A stretch of 41,235 bases of DNA from Lachnospiraceae bacterium (lineage in GTDB: Bacteria > Bacillota > Clostridia > Lachnospirales > Lachnospiraceae), in contig JAILJC010000192.1 of the NCBI GenBank assembly GCA_024694965.1, positions 1 through 41,235 of the forward strand, written 5' to 3'. Position 1 is the stretch's first letter. Each line of letters starts with the position of its first letter. A program made the position numbers and the translations under genes. The notes beneath the pieces were generated by a model. The model was not told the origin of the DNA and ran no database searches. It saw only the letters and a program-made list of their open reading frames with translations. Shown here in pieces: positions 17,606-24,882 of the stretch.

Positions 17606-18139
17606 ATGGAAAAGACATATAAAGGAACCGTAATAGGAGCAGTAAAGGGCGATATAACCAGGCTTGACGGTATGGATGCATGGGTACTCGGTGCCGATAC
17701 GAGCCTGTATCTTGACAGCGGTGTATGCAAGGCTGTACATAAGGTGGCAGGAGCCGGATTGCTTGAGGCAGTAAGGGAACTTGGAGGATGTGAGCTTGGA
17801 GAAGCACGCATCACGCCTGCATTTGATGCACCCTGCAAGTCCGTTATCCATGTGGCGGTACCTAAGTGGAACGACGGAGAAGGAAATGTGAAAGATCTTC
17901 TTTATTCGTGTTATACAAGAATATGTGCCCTTGCCGCTGAGAATGACCTGGATTCGGTAGCTATGCCTTCGCTCGGCACAGGAGTCTATGCATGGCCTCT
18001 TGATGTGGCGGTTGATATCGGATTGGCGGCGATCACTGCATATATAGATGCTCATGATAAAAAACCCGGTAAGTTTTTATGGGTTCTTTTTGATGATGAT
18101 ACATGTAAAGCTTATGAAGACGGAATAGCAAGGCTGTAG
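17606..18139 (+). CDS. Divergent macro-domain protein
   Basis: The 177-residue product is a single macro domain, a fold that binds ADP-ribose and often removes ADP-ribose or O-acetyl-ADP-ribose. The GDIT motif (residues 15-18), the GEARIT strand, IHVAVPKW and the P-S-L-G-T-G-V-Y phosphate loop (121-128) are kept. The usual V-N-A-A-N stretch reads V-L-G-A-D (27-31), the GGGV loop reads DSGV (37-40), and the Asp that follows it in hydrolases is Cys41. These changes suggest a binder or an altered reaction. AAGGAGG lies 5 bases before the ATG. The STAS-ligase gene starts 10 bases after the stop, so the two are almost surely cotranscribed. Family is certain, activity is not. Confidence 0.85.
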   Translation: MEKTYKGTVIGAVKGDITRLDGMDAWVLGADTSLYLDSGVCKAVHKVAGAGLLEAVRELGGCELGEARITPAFDAPCKSVIHVAVPKWNDGEGNVKDLLYSCYTRICALAAENDLDSVAMPSLGTGVYAWPLDVAVDIGLAAITAYIDAHDKKPGKFLWVLFDDDTCKAYEDGIARL

Positions 18140-18149
18140 GAGGAACTAA

Positions 18150-20018
18150 ATGGGTATTACTGTAAACGGATCTGATAAGACATTGGATGTGACCGTAAGC
18201 GGAAGGCTTGATTCGGCAGCCGCACCGGGACTTGACAGTGTACTTGATAAGATCACATCAGACATTGACACTATTAATTTTGATTTTTCCGATCTTGCCT
18301 ATATTTCTTCCGTAGGCCTCAGGAAAATACTGCAGATAAAAAAGGCACTGAATCCGGATGCAGTGATCGATATAAAAGGCGTAACCGAGACGGTGGCCGA
18401 GACTTTCCGGGTTACCGGATTTGATTCATATGTTAAGCTGCATACGGCTTTGGATAACAGCGGTTTGTCCATAAAGGATCTATTTGCGGCAAGAGTGAAA
18501 GAATATTCCGGCAATGTTTTTGTAAGTGCCGACAGGCCGTATACGTTCAATGAGATAGACAGGCAGTCACAGGTCCTTGCGACGAAGCTGTTTGAAGCAG
18601 GAGTTCATAAAGGAACGCATGTCGGATTATACAGTTTTAATTCCGTAAACTGGGTTGTTGCATTCTTCGCGGTACAAAAATGCGGTGCCATCGCGCTTCC
18701 GTTAAGTTACAGTTACACAAAGGAAGAACTCGTTTCCCTGTCACAGATCGGGGATATAACGCATATCTGTGCCGGAAATGCGGAGGAAACGGGTGACTTT
18801 GAGGGCTTTGTCTCTGCCCTTACGTCCGCTGACGGTTCACAGATCAGAAGTATTACGGATATAAGAAACGAAGTATCTTTTGATATGGATGAAGCTGAGT
18901 ATGAAGGTATATCTGGGCAGTTTTCCGATGTTCTCGATCCGGAAGATGACTGTATCATGCTCTTTACATCAGGCTCGACCGGGAAGCCCAAAGCAGTGCT
19001 TCATTCATCCTACAGCATTCTCCATTCGGCTCAGTGTGCTGTGGATGTAATGGATCTTGGCAGCAAAGACAGTGTATGCATGAATGTTCCTTTTTCACAT
19101 ACTTTGGGTCTTGTGCGCTGCTTTCTTGCGGGACTTATCGCAGGCGCCAGGCTGGAACTGCCTTCAAGCTTTGACATAAAGGAACTGATAGCTTTTGTGG
19201 ACGAAAGGAAATGTACGGTAATGAACGCCGTTCCGACTACGGTGGTATCCATGGCCAATGACAGCACATTTTCTCCTGATAAAGTATCGTCGATACGCTG
19301 TTCCATTCTTGTGGGAGCTCCCGTTACCGAAACCCAGATGCATATGCTTATTGAATGCTTTGCAAACAATCATTTCATATCGTCATACGGAATGAGTGAG
19401 CTTTCGCCGATCACCATGACAGAGTATACGGATACGACCGAGCATATCTGCTGCACTGTCGGAAAGGTCTGCGACGGAGTGGAAGTTGGCCTGTTCGATC
19501 TTAATACCGGAGAACAGCTTGATCCTGCAAAGGGTGAAAAAGGCGAGATAGCCGTCAGGGGAACCAGCGCAATGACGGCATATTACAAGATCGATCCGGA
19601 CCGCCAGGCGATAGATAAAAACGGCTACATTAAAACAGGTGATTTTGGCTTCTTCGACAAGGAAAATTATCTGCATATAGGCGGCAGGATGAAGGAACTC
19701 ATACATACATCGGGATATACGGTTGAACCCAATGAGGTAGCTTCCGTCATAAGCTCATATGATGCGATCGCCGATGTCAAGGTTTTGGGCATTCCGGATG
19801 ATGAGCACGGAGAACTTGTCATAGCCTGCATAACGCCAAAGAGCGGAATGAAGATAGATGAGGATGACTTAAATGATAAGATATCCGCGAAACTGGATTC
19901 GTATAAACTCCCGGCAAGATATCTGATTTACGACCGCCTGCCTATATTGTCAAACGGTAAGGTGGATGCGGTTTCTCTTAAGGCAGATGCCGAAGCAAAG
20001 GTAAAAAGCTCGAAGTGA
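18150..20018 (+). CDS. STAS domain fused to an adenylate-forming (acyl-CoA synthetase-like) ligase
   Basis: The 622-residue protein is a fusion. Residues 1-105 are a STAS domain of the anti-sigma-antagonist (SpoIIAA/RsbV) type, with DFSDLAYISSVGLRKIL; Ser54 aligns with the serine that partner kinases phosphorylate. Residues about 115-615 are a complete class I adenylate-forming domain: FTSGSTGKPKA (272-282), the YGMSELSP motif, the KTGDFG motif and the catalytic lysine Lys604 in SNGKVD. Such enzymes activate a carboxylate as acyl-AMP and usually make acyl-CoA. The substrate is not predictable by eye. AGGAGG lies 6 bases before the ATG, and the HATPase-symporter gene follows after 24 bases. 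Since STAS domains bind HATPase anti-sigma kinases, and the next product starts with such a domain, a physical pairing of the two proteins is likely. The pairing is an inference. Confidence 0.87.
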   Translation: MGITVNGSDKTLDVTVSGRLDSAAAPGLDSVLDKITSDIDTINFDFSDLAYISSVGLRKILQIKKALNPDAVIDIKGVTETVAETFRVTGFDSYVKLHTALDNSGLSIKDLFAARVKEYSGNVFVSADRPYTFNEIDRQSQVLATKLFEAGVHKGTHVGLYSFNSVNWVVAFFAVQKCGAIALPLSYSYTKEELVSLSQIGDITHICAGNAEETGDFEGFVSALTSADGSQIRSITDIRNEVSFDMDEAEYEGISGQFSDVLDPEDDCIMLFTSGSTGKPKAVLHSSYSILHSAQCAVDVMDLGSKDSVCMNVPFSHTLGLVRCFLAGLIAGARLELPSSFDIKELIAFVDERKCTVMNAVPTTVVSMANDSTFSPDKVSSIRCSILVGAPVTETQMHMLIECFANNHFISSYGMSELSPITMTEYTDTTEHICCTVGKVCDGVEVGLFDLNTGEQLDPAKGEKGEIAVRGTSAMTAYYKIDPDRQAIDKNGYIKTGDFGFFDKENYLHIGGRMKELIHTSGYTVEPNEVASVISSYDAIADVKVLGIPDDEHGELVIACITPKSGMKIDEDDLNDKISAKLDSYKLPARYLIYDRLPILSNGKVDAVSLKADAEAKVKSSK

Positions 20019-20042
20019 TCTAAAAGGAGGAGATTAAAGATA

Positions 20043-21716
20043 ATGAAGATCAGGAAGGATTTTCTGGTTAATGATAAAAGCATCAGCGAGATCACAGTAT
20101 TTATTGAGGATACCCTTGCGGATTTCAAATTAAAGCATAAGGATATAACCAGGATCCTGCTCACGGTCGAAGAGGTGGCAGGCAGTCTTGTCGAGCACTG
20201 CGATAAGGCGGCTGCAGATGAGGATCCGGAAAACGTAATAAAAGTCGTTCTTAAGAAGGTTTACGGTAATGTGGTGATAGAACTGTCAGCAAAGGGTTCG
20301 GAATATCCTCTTGCAGACAATGTGAAATCCGCATCTTCTGATTCTATCGGTGATGAGGATGAGGGGGTGCAGGATGCGATAAGGAATATTCTGCTGCATT
20401 CTCTGGCCGATGATCTTAAATACAAGCATAAGAACGGCACTAACTATATCAGTATGACCATACTCAGGTCAAATAAGAAGATGCTGTATCAGACTCTCGG
20501 TGCCATGGCCATTGCCATTGTTGTGGGACTTATCTTTTCTTTGTGCGCACCGGCAGAGACAAATGCCTATTTAAGCAAGTTTGTACTAGGACGTGTAAAG
20601 ACCGTATATATGAACGCTCTTAAAATGGTTGTTGCACCGGTGGTGTTCTTTTCCATTGTTTCCTGTATCGTACAGTTTTCCGATCTGAACTCCTTAGGAA
20701 GGATCGGCGGAAAGATAATGGGAATGTATATGTTCACGACTCTTCTTGCTGTTACGGTGGGTATCTCAGTGGCATCTGCCCTGAGTTCATCAAGCTTTAT
20801 ACAGACATCCATGCAGGCCGCGGATGCTACCTCGATAACATCCCAGACAATGGAAGTTTCAATTGCGGATACTCTGGTCGGGATCGTGCCTTCGGATATC
20901 ATAACCCCGTTCCAGAAGTCAAATATGCTGCAGCTTATCTTTATGGCGGTTTTGTGCGGTATCGCGACAGGTCTTTTGGGCAAGTACTCACAGAGTCTTT
21001 CTGACCTCTTCAATGCGTGCAATGAGCTGTTCCTTAAGATCACGACCATCATCATCAGGTTTATGCCGATCGCCGTATTCTGTTCGATAGCGTCAATGGT
21101 AATGACTCTGGGGATATCTACCATCGTATCGCTGCTTGGTATGCTGGGACTTTTCCTGTTGGGACTTTTATGCATGATGATCGTCTATTGTCTCCTGATG
21201 GTTGTGTTCGGAAGGCTGAATCCCATTCCGTTCATAAAGAAATACTCATCAGTCATGCTGCAGGTTTTCTCGATGGCTTCCTCAAATGCTTCGATCCCGA
21301 TAAACATGGAGGCGTGCGAAGAGAGGCTGGGAATCAAAAAGAAGGTATTTTCGCTGTCCATCCCCCTGGGTGCAACTCTTAACATGGACGGAACCTGTAT
21401 CTATCTTGCGATATTTGCCTTGTGCCTTGCAAGGATATACGGCGTTGATGTTTCGCAGGCAGGTTTGCTTTCCATGGTAATATCCATTATCGTTCTCTCA
21501 GTCGGAGCGCCCGGTATTCCGGGATCGGGACTTATCTGCCTGTCCGTACTGCTTACTCAGATCAATGTACCGGTTGAGGCTGTCGGACTCATCATGGGTA
21601 TAGATTCACTGTGCGGAATGCTCCGTACAATGAGCAACTGCCTGGGAGATGTTGCGGTTTCCACGGTCGTTGCAAAAACGGAAGGCGAGATCGATATGGA
21701 GGTTTATCGCAATTAA
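20043..21716 (+). CDS. HATPase (anti-sigma-factor-like) domain fused to a dicarboxylate/amino-acid:cation symporter
   Basis: The 557-residue protein is a fusion. Residues 1-142 resemble a SpoIIAB/RsbW-type HATPase: helix ITRILLTVEEVAGSLVEHC carries the conserved Glu44 and His52, and the end of the domain has the N-G-T-N-Y-I-S-M strand. The N-box Asn is Ser48 and the G1-box Asp is Ala83, so ATP binding may be lost. From residue 149 to the end it is a complete DAACS symporter (PF00375) with about eight membrane segments, the NMDGT motif at 447-451, GAPGIPGSG, and the substrate helix with Arg528, Asn532 and Asp536. The amino-group-binding Asp of glutamate carriers is Gly525, which favours a dicarboxylate without an amino group. 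AGGAGG lies about 12 bases upstream, so the spacing to the ATG is long. Function in concert with the preceding STAS-ligase is inferred. Confidence 0.87.
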   Translation: MKIRKDFLVNDKSISEITVFIEDTLADFKLKHKDITRILLTVEEVAGSLVEHCDKAAADEDPENVIKVVLKKVYGNVVIELSAKGSEYPLADNVKSASSDSIGDEDEGVQDAIRNILLHSLADDLKYKHKNGTNYISMTILRSNKKMLYQTLGAMAIAIVVGLIFSLCAPAETNAYLSKFVLGRVKTVYMNALKMVVAPVVFFSIVSCIVQFSDLNSLGRIGGKIMGMYMFTTLLAVTVGISVASALSSSSFIQTSMQAADATSITSQTMEVSIADTLVGIVPSDIITPFQKSNMLQLIFMAVLCGIATGLLGKYSQSLSDLFNACNELFLKITTIIIRFMPIAVFCSIASMVMTLGISTIVSLLGMLGLFLLGLLCMMIVYCLLMVVFGRLNPIPFIKKYSSVMLQVFSMASSNASIPINMEACEERLGIKKKVFSLSIPLGATLNMDGTCIYLAIFALCLARIYGVDVSQAGLLSMVISIIVLSVGAPGIPGSGLICLSVLLTQINVPVEAVGLIMGIDSLCGMLRTMSNCLGDVAVSTVVAKTEGEIDMEVYRN

Positions 21717-21733
21717 ATAGCGTATTTTGCGTC

Positions 21734-21762
21734 TTTACAAGTATTGAACATTGTGTTAAAAT
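21734..21762 (+). promoter_or_regulatory. rpsO: Predicted sigma-A promoter of rpsO
   Basis: TTTACA (21734-21739) and TAAAAT (21757-21762) are spaced by 17 bases and start 18 bases after the symporter stop. It is one of the best promoter matches in the window and separates rpsO-pnp from the inserted operon. Confidence 0.72.
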
Positions 21763-21777
21763 ATGCAATGTTGTGTG

Positions 21778-21854
21778 ACCTGTGCCAGGTACGGGAATTC
21801 CGCCCCATACTTAGCATAAGGCGTAAAGTTTCGGGACATGATCCCGCAACAGGT
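21778..21854 (+). promoter_or_regulatory. Structured rpsO leader, candidate S15 autoregulatory RNA
   Basis: An outer helix can form between ACCTGT (21778-21783) and ACAGGT (21849-21854). It encloses two hairpins, CGCC/GGCG (21801-21804 with 21820-21823) and CGGGA/TCCCG (21832-21836 with 21842-21846), giving a three-way junction just before the ribosome binding site. S15 represses its own mRNA through branched leaders in several bacteria. Match to a known family was not tested. Confidence 0.45.
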
Positions 21855-21872
21855 ATTTTTAAGGAGGAAGTT

Positions 21873-22139
21873 ATGATAACAAAAGAAAAGAAAACAGAGA
21901 TCATTGAAAAGTACGCGGTTAAGGAAGGCGACACCGGTTCACCGGAAGTTCAGGTTGCGGTTCTTACCGAGAGGATCAAGGAGCTTACAGAGCACCTTAA
22001 GGCAAATCCCGGTGACCACCATTCGGCACGCGGTATGTACAAGATGATCGGTCGCAGGCGTGGCCTTCTTGCATATCTTAAGAAAAAGGACATTAACCGT
22101 TACCGTACACTTATCGAGAAGTTAGGCCTTAGGAAATAA
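21873..22139 (+). CDS. rpsO: 30S ribosomal protein S15
   Basis: The 88-residue protein binds the central domain of 16S rRNA early in 30S assembly. The family pattern is complete: [20 protein letters not shown], the [15 protein letters not shown] loop and the C-terminal [13 protein letters not shown] with [12 protein letters not shown]. The start is the ATG at 21873, 5 bases after AAGGAGGA. An earlier in-frame ATG at 21744 lies inside the promoter and would add 43 residues not seen in S15. It is followed by a hairpin terminator and then pnp, as in many bacteria. Confidence 0.98.
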   Translation: MITKEKKTEIIEKYAVKEGDTGSPEVQVAVLTERIKELTEHLKANPGDHHSARGMYKMIGRRRGLLAYLKKKDINRYRTLIEKLGLRK

Positions 22140-22151
22140 TCTAAGCTTATT

Positions 22152-22190
22152 AAGAACGCAGTTTTGCATGTTAATGTGGACTGCGTTCTT
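22152..22190 (+). terminator. Hairpin terminator or attenuator between rpsO and pnp
   Basis: AAGAACGCAG (22152-22161) and CTGCGTTCTT (22181-22190) form a perfect 10-bp stem with a 19-base loop, 12 bases after the rpsO stop. The following run TTTATT is only moderately T-rich, so partial read-through into pnp is likely. Confidence 0.65.
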
Positions 22191-22203
22191 TATTGATAAG
22201 AAC

Positions 22204-22299
22204 TTAAGACGGAAGGGATACCCGAGACCACTTAACTGCCCACGACAGTCTGTGTGTCGTGGTCGGTTAAGTAGTTTCGGTACATATCTTCCGTCTTGA
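22204..22299 (+). promoter_or_regulatory. Long imperfect double-stranded hairpin in the pnp leader
   Basis: The two ends AAGACGGAAG (22206-22215) and CTTCCGTCTT (22288-22297) pair perfectly. After an internal loop, 22222-22238 pairs with 22264-22280 with one mismatch and two G-U pairs, and CCACGACA (22240-22247) pairs with TGTCGTGG (22255-22262) around a 7-base loop. About 36 pairs form in total, 30 bases before the pnp start. The position and size recall the RNase III-cleaved leader stem through which E. coli PNPase limits its own synthesis; that role here is inferred. Confidence 0.6.
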
Positions 22300-22329
22300 A
22301 ATATCTATTCATTAAGGAAGGAGAAAGAA

Positions 22330-24414
22330 ATGTACAAGAGTTATTCAATCGAAATCGGCGGACGTACACTTACAGTTGATGTAGGACGTGTTGCCAAGCA
22401 GGCAAACGGTGCAGCCCTTATGCATTACGGTGATACCACCGTGCTGTGTACCGCAACGGCATCGGATAAGCCCCGTGAAGGTATTGATTTCTTCCCGCTC
22501 TCTGTTGAGTTCGAGGAGAAAATGTATGCAGTAGGTAAGATCCCCGGAGGATTTAATAAGAGGGAAGGCAAGGCAAGCGAGAACGCAGTGCTTACCGCAC
22601 GCGTTATCGACCGTCCCATGAGGCCTCTTTTCCCCAAGGATTACAGGAATGACTGTACTCTTAACAACCTTGTTTTATCGGTTGATCCCGAGTGCCGTCC
22701 CGAGCTTGTTGCAATGCTCGGTTCAGCTATCGCAACTTCAATCTCGGACATCCCTTTCTGCGGTCCCTGTGCTACGACCCAGGTAGGAATGATCGACGGT
22801 CAGTTCATAATCAATCCCAGCCAGGAGCAGTGGAAGACAGGCGATCTTAACCTTACCGTTGCTTCAACGGCCGAGAAGGTTATCATGATCGAGGCAGGCG
22901 CCAACGAGATCCCCGAGGCTAAGATGATCGAGGCGATCTATATGGCCCATGAGGAGAATCAGAAGATCATCGAGTTCATCAACAAGATGGTTGCCGAGGT
23001 TGGTAAGCCCAAGCATGAATATGAGTCATGTGCTATCCCCGAGGAACTCTTTGCAAAGATGAAGGAGATCGTTCCTCCCGAGGAGATGGAAGGTGCGGTA
23101 TTTACAGACGAGAAGCAGGTACGTGAGGAGAATATCCGTAACATCACTGCCCGTCTTGAGGAAGCATTCGCCGACAATGAGGATTGGCTTGCAATTCTTG
23201 GCGAGGCTATATACCAGTATGAGAAGAAGACCGTACGTAAGATGATCCTTAAGGATCACAAGCGTCCCGACGGTCGTGAGATAACACAGATCCGTCCTCT
23301 TGCGGCTGAGGTTGATCTTATTCCCCGTGTTCACGGTTCCGCAATGTTCACGCGTGGACAGACTCAGATCTGCGATATCTGTACTCTTGCTCCTCTTTCT
23401 GAGATGCAGAGGATCGACGGACTTGATTCAAATGAAGTAAACAAGCGCTACATGCATCATTATAATTTCCCGAGCTACTCTGTAGGCGAGACCAAGCCTT
23501 CGAGGGGACCGGGACGTCGTGAGATAGGTCACGGAGCACTGGCTGAGAGGGCTCTCATTCCCGTACTTCCTTCGGAAGAGGAATTCCCTTACGCTATCCG
23601 CTGCGTATCCGAGACATTTGAGTCTAACGGCTCAACGTCAATGGCTTCAACGTGTGCATCCTGTATGTCTCTTATGGCTGCAGGTGTTCCGATAAAGAAG
23701 ATGGTTGCAGGTATCAGCTGCGGTCTTGTGACCGGAGATACGGATGACGATTTCGTTCTCCTTACCGATATCCAGGGTCTTGAGGACTTCTTCGGAGATA
23801 TGGACTTCAAGGTAACGGGTACTACGGAAGGTATCACGGCCATCCAGATGGATATCAAGATCCACGGTCTTACAAGACCTATCGTTGAGGGTGCCATCGC
23901 ACGCTGCCGTGAGGCAAGGCTGTTCATCATGGACAACTGCATGAAGCCTGCGATAGCCGAGCCCAGGAAATCGGTTAACGAATATGCACCCAAGATCATC
24001 CAGATCAAGATCGATCCCGAGAAGATCGGTGATGTTGTCGGCCAGCGCGGCAAGACGATCAATGCCATCATCGATGAGTGCGGAGTTAAGATCGATATTA
24101 CGGATGACGGCTCCGTATCTGTATGCGGTACCGAGCAGGCCGGCATGGATAAGGCTATAGAGTACATCACGATGATCGTATCCGAGTTTGAGGAAGGCAA
24201 GATGTACACCGGTAAGGTAGTGAGCATCAAGGAGTTCGGTGCATTTATCGAGTTTGCTCCCGGCAAGGAGGGCATGGTACATATCAGCAAGATCGCCAAG
24301 GAGAGGATCAACCGCGTTGAAGACGTGCTTACCCTGGGTGATGTTGTTAAGTGTAAGTGCTTAGGCAAGGATAAGATGGGAAGGATAAGCTTCTCAATAA
24401 AGGACGCTCAGTAG
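22330..24414 (+). CDS. pnp: Polyribonucleotide nucleotidyltransferase (PNPase)
   Basis: PNPase degrades RNA 3' to 5' with phosphate and can add tails in reverse. The 694-residue protein shows the first RNase PH domain with the FFPLSVEFEEKMYAVGKIPG segment, the linking helical domain, the second RNase PH domain with FTRGQTQ, SRGPGRREIGHGALAERAL and TDIQGLEDFFGDMDFKVTGT, then a KH domain (GQRGKTINAI) and an S1 domain (GKVVSIKEFGAFIEF). The ribosome binding site AAGGAAGGAG lies about 7 bases before the ATG. The leader contains a long hairpin that may mediate autoregulation, and a palindrome with 25-bp arms follows the stop. Confidence 0.98.
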   Translation: MYKSYSIEIGGRTLTVDVGRVAKQANGAALMHYGDTTVLCTATASDKPREGIDFFPLSVEFEEKMYAVGKIPGGFNKREGKASENAVLTARVIDRPMRPLFPKDYRNDCTLNNLVLSVDPECRPELVAMLGSAIATSISDIPFCGPCATTQVGMIDGQFIINPSQEQWKTGDLNLTVASTAEKVIMIEAGANEIPEAKMIEAIYMAHEENQKIIEFINKMVAEVGKPKHEYESCAIPEELFAKMKEIVPPEEMEGAVFTDEKQVREENIRNITARLEEAFADNEDWLAILGEAIYQYEKKTVRKMILKDHKRPDGREITQIRPLAAEVDLIPRVHGSAMFTRGQTQICDICTLAPLSEMQRIDGLDSNEVNKRYMHHYNFPSYSVGETKPSRGPGRREIGHGALAERALIPVLPSEEEFPYAIRCVSETFESNGSTSMASTCASCMSLMAAGVPIKKMVAGISCGLVTGDTDDDFVLLTDIQGLEDFFGDMDFKVTGTTEGITAIQMDIKIHGLTRPIVEGAIARCREARLFIMDNCMKPAIAEPRKSVNEYAPKIIQIKIDPEKIGDVVGQRGKTINAIIDECGVKIDITDDGSVSVCGTEQAGMDKAIEYITMIVSEFEEGKMYTGKVVSIKEFGAFIEFAPGKEGMVHISKIAKERINRVEDVLTLGDVVKCKCLGKDKMGRISFSIKDAQ

Positions 24415-24431
24415 TTCATAAATAATTATTT

Positions 24432-24492
24432 GCCACGGGGACGGTTCTTTTGGCGCGTGATTTTAATGCGCCAAAAGAACCGTCCCCGTGGC
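24432..24492. repeat. Perfect palindrome with 25-bp arms after pnp (REP-like element, possible terminator)
   Basis: Bases 24432-24456 are the exact reverse complement of 24468-24492, with an 11-base loop. The arm contains the core GGGGACGGTTCTTTTGG, which I recall as a widely dispersed palindromic repeat in Clostridia and other Firmicutes; this was not searched. It starts 17 bases after the pnp stop. It would form a very stable RNA hairpin that could end or protect the pnp transcript, though no T-tract follows. Confidence 0.85.
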
Positions 24493-24598
24493 GGTTATAT
24501 GTAAACTAAGTTTTCTGACAACTTTTAATAAAATAACACCCTACACAAACAAATCTCAAAAAAAGTACTTGACAATCAGAAGGCGCTTAAAAACTGTA

Positions 24599-24780
24599 TT
24601 CACAGACTTATCAACAGGTTTCATAAACATTAAGACATAACTTAACGAATGGCTTGATTATGTAAATTGATGCGTGAAACGCCCTTAAATGTGCGTTTGA
24701 CACATTGTTGACAATGTGGATATCTGTAAAAACGAATGTTTCAAATTTGAAAATTTCCGGGATGTGGATAAGTCTGTAAA
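24599..24780. promoter_or_regulatory. Cluster of three DnaA-box-like units
   Basis: The unit TGTGGATAAGTCTGTAAA occurs at 24763-24780. A copy lacking two bases, TGTGGATATCTGTAAA, is at 24715-24730. An inverted copy with 16 of 18 matches is at 24599-24616. Each contains a DnaA-box-like core: TTATCCACA exactly in the second, with one mismatch in the others. They may bind DnaA as a titration or regulatory site. Confidence 0.45.
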
Positions 24781-24882
24781 TATATCTGGCCCTCATGTTA
24801 TTGTAGCTCAATTCATCGAATTGTCTGATAATGATAACAGGGCGGTATCGATGTGACATTTGCCCTATCATGCCGTCAAATA

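Noticed and set aside
21744-21872. An N-terminally extended S15 starting at 21744
   Set aside because: The ATG lies within the promoter region, has no ribosome binding site and would add 43 residues absent from S15 proteins.
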